DNA from: Lindgomyces ingoldianus
Taxonomy: Eukaryota; Ascomycota; Dothideomycetes; Pleosporales; Lindgomycetaceae
Direction of reading: 5' to 3'
DNA length: 64,000 bases
NCBI RefSeq assembly: GCF_010093535.1
Contig: NW_022985184.1
Location: 647,993-711,992 of the forward strand
A program made the position numbers and the translations under genes. Below are positions 35,801 through 48,173 of this stretch, in pieces; positions within the stretch are counted from its first letter, which is position 1; each line of letters begins with the position of its first letter. The notes beneath the pieces are model-generated. The model saw only the letters and a list, made by a program, of their open reading frames with translations. It made no database searches and had not been told where the DNA came from.

Positions 35801-36635
35801 TTCCGTCTTGAGTTCAGGATCATTCCTCTCCGACACCGCCTCAATAGTTCCGTGAGAAAGCGTTGGATTGGAACCCTGTGCGGCGTTCGGCTCGTTGTGG
35901 GTGGAGAGGGGTGGGAGCGATTCTGATGTGGCTGGCTTTTCTGGAACCTTCGTCTCGATCTTGCCCTCGGCGTTCGTTGGTTCAATGATCGTGGGTATTG
36001 ACGACGCAGCAGTAGCCGGTCGTGGGGGAGAAACGGCGTCGACTAGAGTTCCCTGTCCTTCCTCGACATCCTCGGTGATCTCATCCAGCTTGTTCCGTCG
36101 TGACGAGCCGCTGGACGAGCAGCTTGAGGGTGCAGCGGTGTGCAATGAGCAGGCGGATATGAGGGCAGCATCGCTGAGCTCGTCGCCAGAAGTAATGGAG
36201 AGTATGGTATCATGAGGGGTAAACTTTTCTGTGACGGCTTGAAAATGCACGGCGACGCGGGCTTTGCGGTGAGGTTAGCTTCAGCCATGTGCTGCATTGC
36301 ATCTCGACATACCTTGCAGCAATCGCGATGTGCCCTCGGGTATGCACTTGATCAATACCTTCCGCCGCCGGTACAGCAAGAAGCCATACAGCGGTGACTT
36401 TTCCTCATACTGCGCTACGGCTCCCCGAGTTTCTGCAGCTCCACCCGTGCCACGGGTCAGCACCTCGACGGCATCTCGCGAGGCGTACTTAAGCAGAAAC
36501 CTAAACAGCAATGCATCAGCGTTGTCATTCAGCTATGCGGGGAGGAAAATTCAGCTCTTACCATCCACCCGCCTCGGCCAAGGCGCCCTGGTATGCTTCG
36601 GCAACTTTGGCATCGTCGAGCCCGTTCAGCGACAT
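32829..36635 (-). CDS. ADF-H domain protein with PH-like C-terminus (1,176 aa)
   Basis: Six exons (on -): 36562-36635, 36313-36500, 33284-36261, 33156-33227, 32935-33103, 32829-32878; introns 61, 51, 56, 52 and 56 nt. Residues 1 to about 140 form an actin-depolymerising-factor homology domain (MSLNGLDDAKVAEAYQ, GGWFLLKYASRDAVEVL, SPLYGFLLYRRRKVLIKCIP, LLQARVAVHFQAVTEKF). Residues of about 150-1070 are disordered, with proline clusters (FPPPPPVPSIPDMPLPSP), a coiled coil near 410 (EKRRLMKALELRKKQLKAQ) and a set of KRESM repeats. The last 100 residues look like a PH-type fold (LWKRRWVEVDSMGNLVLSL, IIKRFHLGEFRTPYAPDQ, VVLDFIDGRTLQCACE, LREAHEAWLAYGQ). Two acceptors were chosen by frame: GTTTAG at 33104 and TTCTAG at 32879; nearer AGs cause early stops. 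It likely links cortical actin to membranes; the exact role is unknown. Confidence 0.85.
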
Positions 36636-38363
36636 TGCGACGGCGGTGGTGGTGAGGGAGAGGCAGTGTTGGCCCTCTGCGTGCCCTCGAGCGGGTGCGT
36701 GAAGACCGTCGGCGGTGGGCAGTACAAGAGGTGAGGTTGCTGGGACTGTGCGCCGTTGTCAGGGGTTCGTTCCAGGGCCTCGTTGGCGCAGTTAGACGTG
36801 GATGGAACGGACCATTTGCGAAATCCGGAGGCGAACACAGCAGCACGGTGAATGTGTCGTCAAATGCGGTTGTTCGCAGCGCGCCGGCACAGACTGCGAA
36901 GATGAGGGGCAATGAAGTGGGTTTGCGTTGGGTAAATGTGGTGAACAAGCAGGAGGAGGAGGTGCACATGCAGCTGGAGTTTCAGCTTCGCGCCTTGCCT
37001 GGACGAGCTCTTAGCGCCCTGCCGCCCACAAACCCTCCAACATGGCGTCGTCGGCCAGCGCGGCCCGCGAGTAAGAAGTATTTCCCGTACTTCAATTCCT
37101 CCGAGGGCTGTTTGCCGTGCAACTTCCGGAAGACCACGGCGCGGTCTGAGGCGACACGCTTATCATTCATCGCCATGCCATTGGCACATCTGCTGAGGCT
37201 TCGGCGTCCCAGGGACACTCCTTAGAAATGTAGACCGGTGGATCGTCGCGCAGCTTCAACACTCTCCCGAAGAGCTACTCGCGGATCCAGCGCGTCACAG
37301 AAGACTGACTTGAAGCACAAGAGGTCGCGGTGGCCTTGCTCGCCATATCGCCATTGCTAGGGTCATACGGCTGGACACCTTTCCACGACCAGCCTGCGCG
37401 GAGCACTCTATTCTGCGAATATTAATATCCTGCCATGTTGCTGCTTGAATCAAGCACTGCTTGCATATGTATCACCGTGTTCTTGAAGGCTTCATTCACA
37501 GCTGCTAGTCGACGATCAGAGCGGCTGCAGTCAGGGTCATCCTAGCACGCCACCACCTCTTCACCATCTTCAATTTCCAAGTCACAGCTTTCCCTTCGCC
37601 TACCCTTTGATCCCTCACCAAGGCTATTATTAACGGAAAATCTAAGAAAAAGCTTTGAGCACATTGTGCCAGCCAAGGACATCTCATAGATCTATTCCCA
37701 AGACGACTGCATAGCAGTCGGACAATTTCAGCAATCGAAATATGCACCAGTCCTCAGTCCCCACAGAATCATCTGCAATAATTTCTAGCCAACGCGGCCA
37801 GGACGCGTTCTCTGTCTTCGCCGCTCCATACCGGAAGCTTTCAGCAGAGAAATGCGCGGGCCAATGACACACTGGCGAGGGCCAGCGACGGGAGATTGAC
37901 AAAAAAAAAAGCACTTTTGTGCAGGTGCTGCCGGCCATCTGCAGGACGTGCCGTTATCGTGAACACTTGCCCACCTTATCGCACCGTCTTACTTGTCTAA
38001 GTTTGGCTGACATTCTCCTGCCCCTTGCAGCGTGCAGCACCGCCAACACCTGAGGAGGAGACTTTCGTGCCCCTTCTGGATTTTTCATCAACCCATTACC
38101 GGTGGAGCCTGGAATTCGGAACAGTTCCGGGGCTGCGGTAACCGGTCGGCTCCCGCCGTTACACAGATCTCTCGTTTGCTCACATATTGCTCGCTATCTT
38201 CATTATATCATGGTCTTTCGGGCATTTTAAACCCTTATATAGAATTGAACACAGCTTCGGCCATGCTCTTACGATAGCGGAACTTAAAACTATATATTTA
38301 GTAGCAGCACCTCCTCTTGCGGACGCCGTCAGCTTCAATTAAGTATCTCCCCTCATTGACACA
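36636..38363. other. Divergent spacer, no gene seen
   Basis: 1.7 kb between the ADF-H/PH gene start and the OHCU decarboxylase start. Frames of up to 176 codons (36695-37225) have no recognisable domain and probably reflect GC-rich leader DNA. An A10 run lies near 37910. Confidence 0.5.
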
Positions 38364-39160
38364 ATGATATCTCTCCCGCCTATCCACAGTCTGTCTCACC
38401 TCCCTGATTCTGAATTGACCACAGTCTTGGACCTTCTCTTCGAACCTTCGCCGCCTCTGCACACACTGTCTCTTCCCATCCTCCGCTCTACGACTTTCCC
38501 AACATATAACACCTTAGTCGTGGCTATCAATGCCCAATTGAATGCACTAGCAACTTCAGACTCTCCCGGACATGTAACAAGGCTTTCCGAGATCCTATGC
38601 TCGCATCCGCGGCTGGGGGAGAATAAAGTCGACAGTGAGCAGAGTCGAGCAGAACAAGCACAATTGCAGAAGGGTGGAGACGAGGAGAAGGAACAGCTGG
38701 CCAAGTTGAATAGCGAGTATGAAGCGAAATTTCCGGGACTGCGATATGTGTAAGTCTTTTCTCTTTGAAAGTCTAATTCCTTCTAGAAGTCATTCTGCGA
38801 ATTCCAACAGCGTTCTTGAATCTTTCCCAGTCACTTCATTAAACATTAGACACTTCCTGACACGTGTCCAGCGTCTTCGTCAACGGCCGCCCACGACCCA
38901 TCATAATGGAGAATATGAAAGCGCGAATCGGCCGCGGAGACATCAAAGCCGAGCGCCAGGAAGCGATCCAGGTAAGTTGTTTTTGCTACCCCCCTGAACC
39001 TGTGTCCTCATTCGCCTTCCTCATCGCCAGGCTCACCTCTTGCGCAACTTTCGCCGACACGAGTCTCACTCCCCCATTTTTCGAACCGAGAAACTAACAT
39101 AATGCCTAGGCAATGTGTGATATCGCGGCTGATCGAGCCTCCAAGCTGTCGCCGGATTGA
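38364..39160 (+). CDS. OHCU decarboxylase, urate degradation (178 aa)
   Basis: Converts 2-oxo-4-hydroxy-4-carboxy-5-ureidoimidazoline to S-allantoin, the third step after urate oxidase and HIU hydrolase. Three exons, 38364-38749, 38872-38971 and 39110-39160; introns 122 and 138 nt, the second with a clear ACTAAC branch. The catalytic His motif is present (CSHPRLGE, H81), followed by the conserved NSEYEAKFPGLRYVVFVNG read across intron 1 and IIMENMKARIGRG. Length matches the family. The C-terminus reads ASKLSPD, so a peroxisomal SKL-type signal, seen in some members, is not terminal here and the enzyme is probably cytosolic. It has no purine-pathway neighbours. Confidence 0.92.
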
Positions 39161-41249
39161 AGCCCAGCCGTATCTATCAGTTAACTAACGTTCGAATGAC
39201 CACTCGGGCAGCACTCCCTCCGTCGTTATAAAAGCAACTTACATGCCAAGCACCTGTAAACAAACAGCCTCTCCAACTCCACACATCTGTCGATCTCCTT
39301 ACTCCCGCCCTAAAACACCCGAGCTCCGCCGACAACACCAGGTTCGAAGACCGTTTTCTCAACCCTCCAGTGCTTTTCCTGACAGCCCCCGCACCTGCAT
39401 TTTGAAGCGCTAGGCGCTCTCTTCATATCGTCTCGAAAAATTGATCATACCGCCTCCGGAAACAAAGGAAGAAATTTCAAATATTAGGGCTTTTTAAAGC
39501 TTTCTGAGAGGCTTATATGGATGATAGTCTGCGATACTCGTTTATTGCGTCATTAGTGGAGGGATGAGTTTGTGTCAACAAGTTCGTACTATGGCCTTCC
39601 AGAGCTCATACCCCGAGTGTCTGCAAAGGAATAAGAAATAAAATAAAATAAAGACCAGTTTTCTTCGCCGGTTGTCGAGAGTCGTTGCGTGTGGCGCCTG
39701 GCTATGACTGAACCGACATTGCGAGTGACAAATACCTGTCCATGAGTTGTCACTATTACCACCGCTACTGTATGAATTGTCGAACGTGTTGCCACCTGAC
39801 AAACGACATCCTTAGCATTTGCCGACTCCAACCACTGCTCAGGCCACAGCTTCAGGGGGTTAGTTTATAGATCCAGAGCTTAAAGACATATTGAAGCTAA
39901 GGACAACAAGGACTGGGCAGATAAAAATGCTCGCCATGTGTGCTTCTTCATCCTCATCACATCAGATGACTAGCTTGTCAACGTTTCACCGCCTGCCTAC
40001 CAAGCTAAACCGTACCTCAACTCACGCGCATTTTCTCTCCATCTAACAGCCTACCAATCCCACCACTATCAACCCGTGTTGTGTTCTGTGGCTGCCCGTT
40101 CTGGTCACACATCCCGCCAAGAACCGCATCGCGCAACATGAGTAGTGGATGATATCCAACGCTAGATATTACATTCGGTCCTTCTCCTCTCGCTCTCGTG
40201 CCCAAAGATGTCGGCCACCAAGATGTCAGATTGGCGGGAGAGACATGGAGTGTGGGCACTTCAAGGGGTTAACAATATAATAGTCAGCTAATCACGTTGG
40301 AGGAGTTGGAAATTAGGGTCACTTTGGTCCGTTTGGGTAAGCGGTGGGTGTCAAGAACGACGGACCGTTAGTGAGATGGTCGGGTGGCGAATGCTTCAAT
40401 GAGGAATGAAGGGAGAAGGATGAAGATATCATGGCTTGAAGCGACATAGTAGTAAGATTCAGATATATATGGTATAAAACAACCTAGCTTCCTATATTGA
40501 TTTTAGGTAATGGGTCGGCCAGACCTATTCTCTAGTGTAAATGCAACAAACTCTCAACAGAGTGACGTTATGCACTATAATTTTTCATCAAACCAACCCA
40601 AGCCATTGTTACGATGCAAGTCAATGAATCACCCCTGGGAAATGAGGTGTCAAGGTGAGATGAGAGATAGAGATGGAGCAAATAGAGGAGAATGATAACA
40701 CTCCAATCCGGACACCCCTACTTAGGGATATAGTACATTAAAGACAGTCTTAAAAACCCCCAACCCAAAACACTAGCGATAGCTCCAACCCTAAATAGAA
40801 CCGATGAAGGTGATTAAACCCAATTTAACGCCAGATCCTTCAAGAGCCCATACCCAGAGTATTTAAGCAGAGAAAATGTACGATGTTGTATAGATAGCCC
40901 CCATTTTGGAAAGACGACATTTCGTGATCCATCTATGGTAGATGCAGTAAACCCGACCGACCAAGCCGTCCATGATGATGCGTTTTGAGACGAGTGAGAT
41001 ATGGAGATAGTGAAGATGGAATGGGATGGAGAGGAACTACTCTCCTGTGCCGTACCGTGCCGTGTTGTGTTGTATTGTTGCCATACTCAACCGAGCCAGC
41101 TAAAGTGTGATAGGAATAGTTAGTGAGTTTGGAACTCAATGCGCTGCGATATACGAGAATGGCTGCGGCGGCCATGATGAGGAAAAATATAGTAATAGTG
41201 ATGGAGGGGACCCATGCGAAGCGTGGTGATTACTTGTGAACACCGGATG
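39161..41249. other. Convergent spacer, no gene seen
   Basis: 2.1 kb between the stops of the OHCU decarboxylase and the fungal orphan at 41250. AT content rises in 40400-40900. No domain, RNA gene or repeat was recognised. Confidence 0.5.
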
Positions 41250-42434
41250 TCATGAGTTGAACTTCAGAAACATGAGGCTCTTCTGTCGCGCTCTTTCCTC
41301 CTTAATTTCCGCTTCCTTCTTAGCTAGTGCATCGATAGCTGAAGTATCCGGGACAAGGCTGGTTCCAACCGAAACGGCATCATTCAAAGGCGCGGTAGCG
41401 AAAATCGCGGAGAAGTTTGGCGACGAAGACGCCGGGAGTAGGGAGGGCTGTGCAACCGATGAAGCCACTGACGGGCCCCCTTTCTTAATGTCATGGCCCA
41501 AGGCGCTCGGCCATATTGCCTCAGCGCCGTCATCAACGCCGTCGTAGTCTCCTACGACGGGTTCTCCAGGATCTAAGATACTGAAGTCGGAGTAGAACAT
41601 TGGCGGAGGCGTTTTTGCGGCCTCGCTGGGGCCTGTACCAACGGTCGAGAGTGTCGACGAGTACGAAGCCGAGGTGTTTGCGGACGGTGAGCGAGAATCT
41701 ACATCGTGCATGTTCTCGTCGTCTGCTAATTCATCTTCTTCGTCTAAGTGAGAATAAGGGTTTGTGATCTCGTCTTCCAGATCAAAAGCATCGTAGTTGG
41801 ATAGCCCAAGTGGCGAAGGCGGTAACGGAATGTATGACTTTCGAAGACTCTGAGCACGTGGAGACGCATAGAAGTATGCGTCGTTGGGTGATGAACATGA
41901 TGATGCCTCATCTTCACCACCATCACTGGATGTCGGTGAGGATGGGGTCGGTGAAGAGTGTCCGGATGCCGGATCTCTTGATAGCTCGAAATGGTCTCCA
42001 AGGCTCACGGAGGGAACCCTGTGCAACACTGGTCTTGTGTGCGTGTCGTGACTTCCATACACAAATGCTAAGCGTGCCAACTCAAGTTGCTTCTGCTCTC
42101 GCTCTTGCTCCACCAGTACTCTTCCAAGCCCTCCATTTGTCTCCTTAGCTTGTATCGCTTGTCGTCGAATACGATTCAAGATAGCGGCTTTACGCAGTAG
42201 GTTCCGTCCGAGGGCCCTTTGCTTTGCCCATACGGCAATCTTGGAACTTCCGCGGTCAACGATGTTGGTGGCCGGGTGTGAGAACTGGGGAGATAGTCGG
42301 GAGGTGATCAGGAAGAGGCGAAGCCTACGCTTCTTCTTGTGCAGACATGAATACTCACCGTCAACGTCTGTCACAGCCCGACAGCGTTTCCTCGGCCGTG
42401 GGGGGGATGGACGGGGTGGGAACGTCAGAGTCAT
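41250..42434 (-). CDS. Conserved filamentous-fungal protein of unknown function (394 aa)
   Basis: A single-exon gene. The frame is open 126 codons further upstream (to 42812), but I prefer MTLTFPPRPSPPRPRKRC as start because the family-like sequence begins there; the longer start remains possible. The conserved core is a basic helix-rich block, CLHKKKRRLRLFLITSRLSP then PATNIVDRGSSKIAVWAKQR and ALGRNLLRKAAILNRIRR. After this come a charged helix (EQEREQKQLELARLAFVYG), Ser/Pro-rich linkers (HSSPTPSSPTSSDGGEDE), acidic patches and a C-terminal coiled coil ending RARQKSLMFLKFNS. I recall this arrangement only in Pezizomycotina; no known catalytic domain is seen. A nuclear role would fit the basic core but is inference. 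Confidence 0.75.
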   Translation of the reverse strand: MTLTFPPRPSPPRPRKRCRAVTDVDGEYSCLHKKKRRLRLFLITSRLSPQFSHPATNIVDRGSSKIAVWAKQRALGRNLLRKAAILNRIRRQAIQAKETNGGLGRVLVEQEREQKQLELARLAFVYGSHDTHTRPVLHRVPSVSLGDHFELSRDPASGHSSPTPSSPTSSDGGEDEASSCSSPNDAYFYASPRAQSLRKSYIPLPPSPLGLSNYDAFDLEDEITNPYSHLDEEDELADDENMHDVDSRSPSANTSASYSSTLSTVGTGPSEAAKTPPPMFYSDFSILDPGEPVVGDYDGVDDGAEAIWPSALGHDIKKGGPSVASSVAQPSLLPASSSPNFSAIFATAPLNDAVSVGTSLVPDTSAIDALAKKEAEIKEERARQKSLMFLKFNS

Positions 42435-45400
42435 GGCCAAAGGGGTAGATGCGACAAAGGTAAAAGCAATGTTGGCGGCCTCATGTGTAGGAATGGGGAG
42501 CCGTAGGGCTGATACTGAAGTTGATGGTGGTGATGATGTCGAAGAAGTGGTAGAGCGCATCATGTCCCGTCGGCCCACTTTCTTCGCCGTTTGTCGGGTT
42601 GGTAGGAGGTGAGCGGTCCGCGACGGCCAACCATACTCGCGTGTCGACGTTGACTGGTGCTGCACATATACGCCAAATGGGAGGTGATGCAGTGTCGAAG
42701 GGATACCAACCAGAAGGGTCTGATGCTGCGGGAGAGCTAGCAGACAGTGAGGGCTCCCGGCAGTACTGGAATCGCAGCCTACACCCAAGCTATGAGGATG
42801 CTGAGAAAGCATGCAGTGTCAATGCCCTTGAGAGGCATCACGAGATTCGCTTCTCAAGCCTGCAACCGGCTACGCACTTGGGCGCTGGAGAGTGCCGGTG
42901 GAAATAAAAAAGGCACCAAGCTACCGGGAGAGGGGAGATACAAGGCAAAGAGGCTGCATGGAAGGAGGAGAAGAGGTGGGAGGGTGGTGTGGTAGAAGTG
43001 TGAATTGGTGGAGGCGGTCTAATAATACCTAATGGGTCCTGGGGGAATCGAGTCGTCTGATGACCCGAAGCTCTGGCAGCATTTTGCGGAGAACCCAGCA
43101 ACAGCACCAGCCCCAGATGCACGGTTTGCTTGTCCCTCCACCCTGCGCCCTGTGCGAGTGAGCGAAACCTTTTCATGGCAACGGGTTTAATTGGAGGCAA
43201 GCCCAAAGCCGCACGCCACCGACACGCCAATTCACCACCCTGCACCGAACTTTCTGACCACTTTTCGACACATGGGCAGACGCTGACTTGGCGGGCAAGT
43301 CCTGGGGAGCCATGGAGTACGGACGAGGCGGACACGCGACAGTGTCACAGACGTCGGCCTGAAAACTCGACCTCGCAGGATGGCGTGCGATGGCGATGAG
43401 GTAAAGGAGAAGCCCACCAACGCGCGGAGAAAAACTCCTCAGAGCATGAAGGTGGAATGGAAATGAGGCTGTCAGCGGCCAGGGTCCTGTTAGTCCCTCA
43501 CATGTCGCATCTAGCGGCGTCCGCAGGCGGCAATTGCTTGCGACTCTGTCGATCGGTTCCAGGAGTCGACAAGTTTTTTCAGAGGCCTCCAACAGGGCAA
43601 CCGCAAGAAAAGCGGATTTGACGCGGCCAACAGTTGGTTCGCTGCCGGCTGTCTTTTCTGTCACCAGAACCTCAGCCTTAAACATGGGATGTGCGCGCGA
43701 TCTGCAGCGTGGAATTCGTTCTTTTCTCCTGCATCGTCATGGGTGCTTCGACCAACATGCTGATGTTGTCTGGGCTCCAGTTTTGATCAGCCTGCCCTGA
43801 GCCTCCAGGACTCGATCCGGGAAGAGACCCCCAGCAAGCAGGGAGCTGCGAATCTCAGACGATCCGGCCTTAAGCATCGGCGCCTCGACCGAAGCAAAGA
43901 AGCCCACGGAAGCAGAAAAATGTCGCATGCCCAGTAGGGGCTCGTCTACTACCTTGAAATGTCAGAATGCTACTCCTCACTCCTTGAACCCAGTCGCGCA
44001 TCATCAAGCACCTCCTAAGAGTCTGACGTTGGGCTTCCTTGACAGTTGCTAAGAGATGCTCTGACGCCCATCTCCTGTCTAACGAGTGAGTGAATAAAAT
44101 TTTTCACTGAGCATTGCGAAGCACTTGTAGGTTACGAGGCGCTGCATGCCTGCTGTGTGTTGGCTGGAGCGGGGATCTCCCCATCAGAAATAATAGGCAC
44201 GGGCGACCAAGGCAAGTTGTGCTGACCGCTCTCCTGTTGGATGTCATTTCTCTTCGACTTCCAAGCTTTTCTTGCGAAACACTCGGAAAGCCATGGAGAC
44301 ATGTTTGCAGCTGCAGACTCGCTCGTCTCCGCAGGCCTGCGTTCGCGACTGCGTTTTGCGGAGAAGTCGTTGACACCGCTGCGCCTTCGTGCATTCTCTT
44401 ACGTACTCTGCCCTCTGGCTCTCTCCTTACTGGCGTTCACCGGTGACGGTCGGGCTGTCTGTACATGTTGTGCGTGTAGCACCACGAAGACTGCGCTAAC
44501 TGGTCGAGTAAAATCTCCATGTGGTCACGATGGTCTTTCTCCCCAGGAGTCTGCATGTCGGTGACTCGCTAGCCAGCCAGCGCTGCACAGCAAGCTCTTT
44601 GGAGGAATGCTCCAACGAGCAACACTGTCTTCGAGCCAGCCTCTCTCAAGACCGGCCTCTCCTTTCCCCTTCCCCCTCCCCCCCAATCATCCAGGTACCC
44701 GCCAGCGATCCTGCACACTTTTCCGACGTTGCAAAAGACAACATGTCACTGCCAGGGTACAGGGCTCACCTCAACTCCGCCTGCATGAAAAGCAATTGCT
44801 TCTTTCACCCCCTCCATATCCCGGCCATGTCGACGAAGGTAGTGCGGCAGTCCCCAAAACACCTAGGACAGAATACTGCACCCTTCTCTCAAAGCAGCAA
44901 GACTCATGTTTTAAGACTCGAGAAGAAGCAATTCGAAAAGGCGGAGAAAGAAAAACCAACAATTCCCCTCAGATTTCATTTCCCCTCCAGCCCCCAGGGT
45001 TCGTCTCCTGCACACCGTTATTGGCTCCTCGATCAAGGATGTCCGAGAAGCTCGATCTTTCAGCTCCTTGTCCGCGCCAGGTTGCCTTCTTTTTCTCAAT
45101 TCTCCACTAACGTCTCGAAGCGCCCAGAAAGCTTCTTCCTGCGACTTCCCCAACAAAAGAAAAGTAAATGCAAGAAGGCACGGCTTCCGTGGCGCCTCGA
45201 ATTGGCCCCCTTGGAGAATACCCGTGGAAAATGCCGCGCTTGTCGTTTGTCAAACTCGAGTGTCCTTGAATTGATTGACCTAACCGACCGCCTTTTGCTG
45301 CGAGGTCTGATGTCTTGCAGCATGCCTTGCAGATACGGAACACTTTCAGCTACATAATTGACTTTTAACGAGTACTCACCAACACACTCACCTTTTTCAA

Positions 45401-46555
45401 TTTATTCACGCGCATTGGAGGGGAGATTTTTGAAGCACCTTCACAGCTCATCGGATTCGTGTTTCTATCTCTAGGTAAAGTTAAACGAGCGACCAGCATC
45501 GAGGGATTGTATGTACGATACGTTCATGAGCTTCATCTCGTACGGAAAAGGAAATTTCTATTTCTGTCACCTCTTACACTTACATCTACACTACGCTTCC
45601 TCAACAAATGGCACAATCCATACAATCCAACACTCCTTCCTCCTTCCTCACCGCCACCCACCATTGCCGAATCAGGCCCTCTATGGATGTACGCTGAGAC
45701 TGAGTCCTTTGGAGTTTTAACAAAGAACGCCCACCAGCCAACACACACAACTCACCAAGCTTTGCAATCGCCCAAAAGGCAACGAGGCCCTTGCGCCTGC
45801 CTGTATCCGCTGGAGGCTAACCTTCCTTCCCGAGCAGGCATGTTTGTGAGATGCTTTGCAGATACGGCGTCTATCCATGAATACCGAATGTAATATCCAA
45901 GTTTAACGTACGACGGGATGGGACTGCCATTACAGCCAGTAGCCAGTCTGCTAGTCGCACAGCACAACCACCCATCCGACGTGTTCATTCACCAAGGTTA
46001 TAAATGTGATGGAGCAATCCCTGGACGCAAAGGAATCTCCCGTCTGCCATGCATTAGTCCCAAGGTTACAACTCGGAAAGGCTGCACACGTGTCATTTGG
46101 ACGTGCAGGTGCAAATACCTAAGTACATCCATATATAGGTAGGGAAAGCGCAGCGCAATTAACGTCCATGTGCCTCCGTCGCTTAAGTATTTCACTTCGT
46201 AACTCACTTTTGTACTTTACTTGACTTCAATTCTGCACCCGCATCCGTAGTTCCTTCTGTTCTGAAAATAGAATACTGATATTATGAGTATGTTTCTCAT
46301 TCGCACCGCAAATCGACATCTACCTAGCCGTTACCGGTAACACGCATCCATCATTTCCAGGCCTACTCCGTCCAATCCATAAACCAACCCTCTAAACCCT
46401 AGCCCGCTAAACCCCACCCATCAAATCTAATTTTGGCCCGCTATGGAGTGCAGCAGAAGACAACGAGAAAAAAAAAAGTGTGGTATATATACAAGTCTAA
46501 GTGACGCGACCCATATTCAATCATCGGGCCATTTGGCTGTGAGTAGGGCTACGCG
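42435..46555. other. 4.1 kb region without a recognisable gene
   Basis: This lies upstream of the orphan at 41250 and downstream of OAC1. Base composition is like coding DNA, and a 278-codon plus frame exists at 44521-45357, but it shows no domain, no splice structure and no homology that I recognise. A pyrimidine-rich tract (CCCCTTCCCCCTCCCCCC) lies at about 44664-44682. It may be a long regulatory or leader region or a non-coding transcript. Confidence 0.4.
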
Positions 46556-47746
46556 TTATATTTTGGCCTTAATTCCGGGCGGGAGTATTCGGTCCTCGAC
46601 TCTTCTCATGATTTTGTTCGTCTGCTCCGCGAGGGTGAGGGTCAGGATCTGGGAGGAGTTAGTTAGTCATGCCACATTAGCAACGCAATACACAGGCAAT
46701 GCAGTGAAATGCATGGGAAATTATGGATACGTACCGTGTGTGGCAAGATCCTAGCCAGATGGGCAAAATAACCCTTATACACCGCAAGCAACCCCTCAGT
46801 CTTCACCGTCCGGTACAAGCAGTCAAAAGCCGAGCTATACAGATTACCCGTCTGGTTGTACATGCGCGACATGACGGTGTCAGGAGGATGCATGACGCAG
46901 CAGACGACGAAGCCACTAGCGGTGCTGCTGGCAATGTGCAATGGCATGCCTTCCTCCATTCCAAAGTGCTTGATCAAGCGACGCTTTGCAAAGAAATAGG
47001 TTGGCAGCTGCACCGAGCTGCCGAATCCGGTCCGAATCATTGCTGGTCCGACGCCGCGGTACAGACCGCGGACGCCCTCTCGCTGGTAAATTGTGCGCAG
47101 ACCGTCAACTGCGCCTTTGTAGTGATGCTGTGTGCCAACTGGGAGAAAGGGAGAGAAGGATTGCAATCGTGTTTTCACTAGGAAGAACGGCGAACCTGCC
47201 GCCGCCCCGAGGATTCCGGATGTTGCGCCTGCGAAGAGATTGATGCCGAAGGACTGGACCGTGGGGTCTTTGTAGACGGCATTCGTGACGGACTTCCGCA
47301 CAGGCTCATAGAAACCCAATCGACAGCCGTTGAGCGTCATTTGGTATACATACTGCATGCGCGTCAGTGTCACGGCGGGGGAGGCTGTCAAGTGACCTCA
47401 TCGTGGTATCCGTACTGCGCATCCTAGGCCCCGCAGCAGACCTCGCGGTCCCTCATTCTTCAAAATCACCCCGACGCCATGGAAGACTCCGCGGTAGAGG
47501 CGCGGTGCATCTTTCTTCGATTGCAGCTCCCCCTGAAGTTGTAATCTGTGCCGGTGTCAATTGTAGAGCCATGGTACAGAAGACCGCAAAGATGCGTACC
47601 GGATCTTGACAGTCTCGAACCCGTGGGTAACCGTGACAGCACCGCACGCCGCAATGCCTCCCGCAATGAAAGATCTATATCGCGTCCATCAGTATACGAC
47701 GAGCTGGGCGACATCGGAAGGGGGCATACCCCGTAGTGGTCGACAT
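46556..47746 (-). CDS. OAC1: Mitochondrial oxaloacetate carrier (310 aa)
   Basis: Inner-membrane carrier of the SLC25 family; yeast Oac1 moves oxaloacetate, sulfate and alpha-isopropylmalate. Five exons (on -): 47730-47746, 47600-47674, 47416-47545, 46735-47352, 46556-46648; introns 55, 54, 63 and 86 nt, phases agree; the first exon encodes only five codons. The three carrier repeats are visible: SFIAGGIAACGAVTVT then GFETVKIRLQLQGEL; FAGATSGILGAAAGSPFFLV then KTRLQSFSPFLPVGTQHHY; and HPPDTVMSRMYNQTGNLYSS. The last two blocks are typical of Oac1. In repeat 1 the usual Pro of the PxD/ExxK/R signature is Gly. Divergent from SWD2 over 427 bp. Confidence 0.93.
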
Positions 47747-48173
47747 GACGGTTGGTTCGGGACGCCGCAAGTCGTTGGTGACTCGCAGCGCAGGAGTCGA
47801 AGGCGTTCAACTAACACTCGCTCTGTCGTCCAGGGGGATTGTTATGAGGCGATCATGGGCTGATAAATTGCCAGTGTGGCACAGTGAAAGGGCAAGTCTG
47901 ACGTTGGAAAACAGCCGAAGTGAGAATTCGGACTTTCTGATTAATCTTTTTGGATGTTTGATTCCCGGATCAGCTCCGTGCCCCGATTTGCCGCTCTGCA
48001 GGGGCCTGGGCCAAGGCCGTGTCAATGGATAGGCCCAAGCTCCCATTTCATCATTCTTCACTGCCGTCGTGGTGGCTGTTGTGCAGCAAACGCTTTTGCT
48101 TCGAGCGCACTGGATCGACGACGCAGGAAGGAGATGCCGCTGGCTTCGAGGCGACCTCTGCTCGTCTGATGCA
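47747..48173. other. OAC1/SWD2 bidirectional promoter
   Basis: 427 bp between divergent starts; no other gene is supported. Confidence 0.6.

Noticed and set aside
39110..39160. Peroxisomal SKL signal in OHCU decarboxylase
   Set aside because: The SKL tripeptide is followed by three more residues (SPD) before the stop, so it is not a PTS1.
44521..45357. 278-codon plus-strand ORF
   Set aside because: No recognisable domain, biased toward Ser/Pro/Cys in a GC-rich region with similar frames on both strands, no splice partners; not enough to call a gene.
46380..46420. Telomere-like CTCTAAACCCTAGCCCGCTAAACCCC
   Set aside because: Only two degenerate CCCTAA-like units; not a telomeric array.
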